Assembly (NCBI RefSeq): GCF_019097845.1
Contig: NZ_JAHRGM010000046.1
Location: 186,001-250,000 of the forward strand
DNA: 64,000 bases
From: Sphingobium sp. AS12
GTDB lineage: Bacteria; Pseudomonadota; Alphaproteobacteria; Sphingomonadales; Sphingomonadaceae
Reading direction: 5' to 3'
Shown here: positions 63,769 through 64,000 of the stretch, piece after piece
Numbering within the stretch: the stretch's first letter is position 1
Layout of the letters: each line of letters opens with the position of its first letter
The notes under the pieces: model-generated
Told to the model about the DNA's origin: nothing
Seen by the model: the letters and a program-made list of their open reading frames with translations, nothing else
Database searches by the model: none
Program-made: the position numbers and the translations under genes

Positions 63769-64000
63769 TCAGAAGGAGCTCCGGCGGCCCCGAACCGTTA
63801 CAAGTTGAGGAAAGGCCATGGCCGCAGGCGGCGGATCGAGGCCCCGCACCTGCTGCAGCAGGCCCGTCAGCTTCTGCATATCGCTATCGCTCCCACCTTT
63901 GGCGCTGCGGAATCGTACGCCCGTGATGCGACCGTCCTGCGTAACCGTGAGGACGTAGTCGGCGGAAAAGACGAGCCGGCCGAGCCGCGGATCGTCCTGC
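63769..64000 (-). CDS. C-terminal part of a TonB-like protein
   Basis: A minus-strand frame runs off the window edge and ends with TGA at 63771-63769. About 76 residues are visible, with DDPRLGRLVFSADYVLTVTQ, GRITGVRFRSAKGGSDSD and RGLDPPPAAM, a pattern like the C-terminal domain of TonB/TolA energy transducers. It would pair with the porin 35 bases downstream. The N-terminal anchor is outside the window, so a structural call is tentative. Confidence 0.5.
   Translation of the reverse strand, partial: QDDPRLGRLVFSADYVLTVTQDGRITGVRFRSAKGGSDSDMQKLTGLLQQVRGLDPPPAAMAFPQLVTVRGRRSSF

Noticed and set aside
1-64000. CRISPR arrays, rRNA, tRNA and intact transposases
   Set aside because: No direct-repeat arrays, conserved RNA stretches or transposase motifs were seen on reading both strands; a dedicated tRNA or CRISPR scan would settle this.

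Overview
The window is GC-rich, densely packed DNA from a Gram-negative bacterium, most likely an alphaproteobacterium of the Sphingomonadales. The evidence is the gene set: a SapC-family protein, a 4347-residue FHA-type exoprotein, a Hint-domain protein, a PilN/PilO-like GspL/GspM type II secretion system and an ABC-dependent capsule locus. The class is more secure than the genus. I see no rRNA, tRNA or CRISPR array.

Layout. (1) 1-840: decayed accessory DNA with a DUF5615 PIN-like remnant and an AlpA-family regulator broken by a frameshift. (2) 1100-4130: arsenic genes, arsM (methyltransferase), an orphan FecR-like gene and an ArsR repressor, after a REP-like hairpin. (3) 4432-5822: SapC-family and Skp/OmpH-like genes. 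(4) 6029-22653: a group 2-type capsule locus. The plus-strand block is kpsC-like, kpsS, glycosyltransferase, kpsM, kpsE, TPR-glycosyltransferase and two methyltransferases. The minus-strand block is two glycosyltransferases, kpsD and a methyltransferase, with kpsT divergent at its head. KpsC/S build the Kdo linker, the glycosyltransferases and methyltransferases build or decorate the chain, KpsMT exports it and KpsED carries it to the surface. (5) 22.9-31 kb: a patchwork of a HEPN-motif protein, unknown genes, two AraC regulators, RES/Xre and RHH/PIN toxin-antitoxin pairs, a decayed RelE/HigA pair and a SleB-type hydrolase.

(6) 31050-40899: an eleven-gene type II secretion operon on the minus strand (gspE-F-G-H-I-J-L-M-C-D-K). 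It has no gspN or prepilin peptidase gene, and gspK is at the end. Divergent from it are two tandem genes for secreted PstS-like proteins (41416-44949) sharing near-identical internal DNA blocks and the same terminator hairpin; they are plausible substrates. (7) 44966-64000, all minus strand: the end of a TonB-like protein, a porin, the giant FHA-type protein, a Hint-domain protein and a TPR-sulfotransferase. No TpsB transporter for the giant protein is present.

The most noteworthy points are the T2SS/PstS-like pair facing the FHA-Hint-sulfotransferase operon, an orphan FecR between arsM and arsR with a possible overlapping leader peptide, a KpsC that appears to have lost its first catalytic domain, a 111-bp nested inverted-repeat element at 23964-24074, a toxin-antitoxin pair caught in decay, and a hairpin that puts a start codon in its loop.
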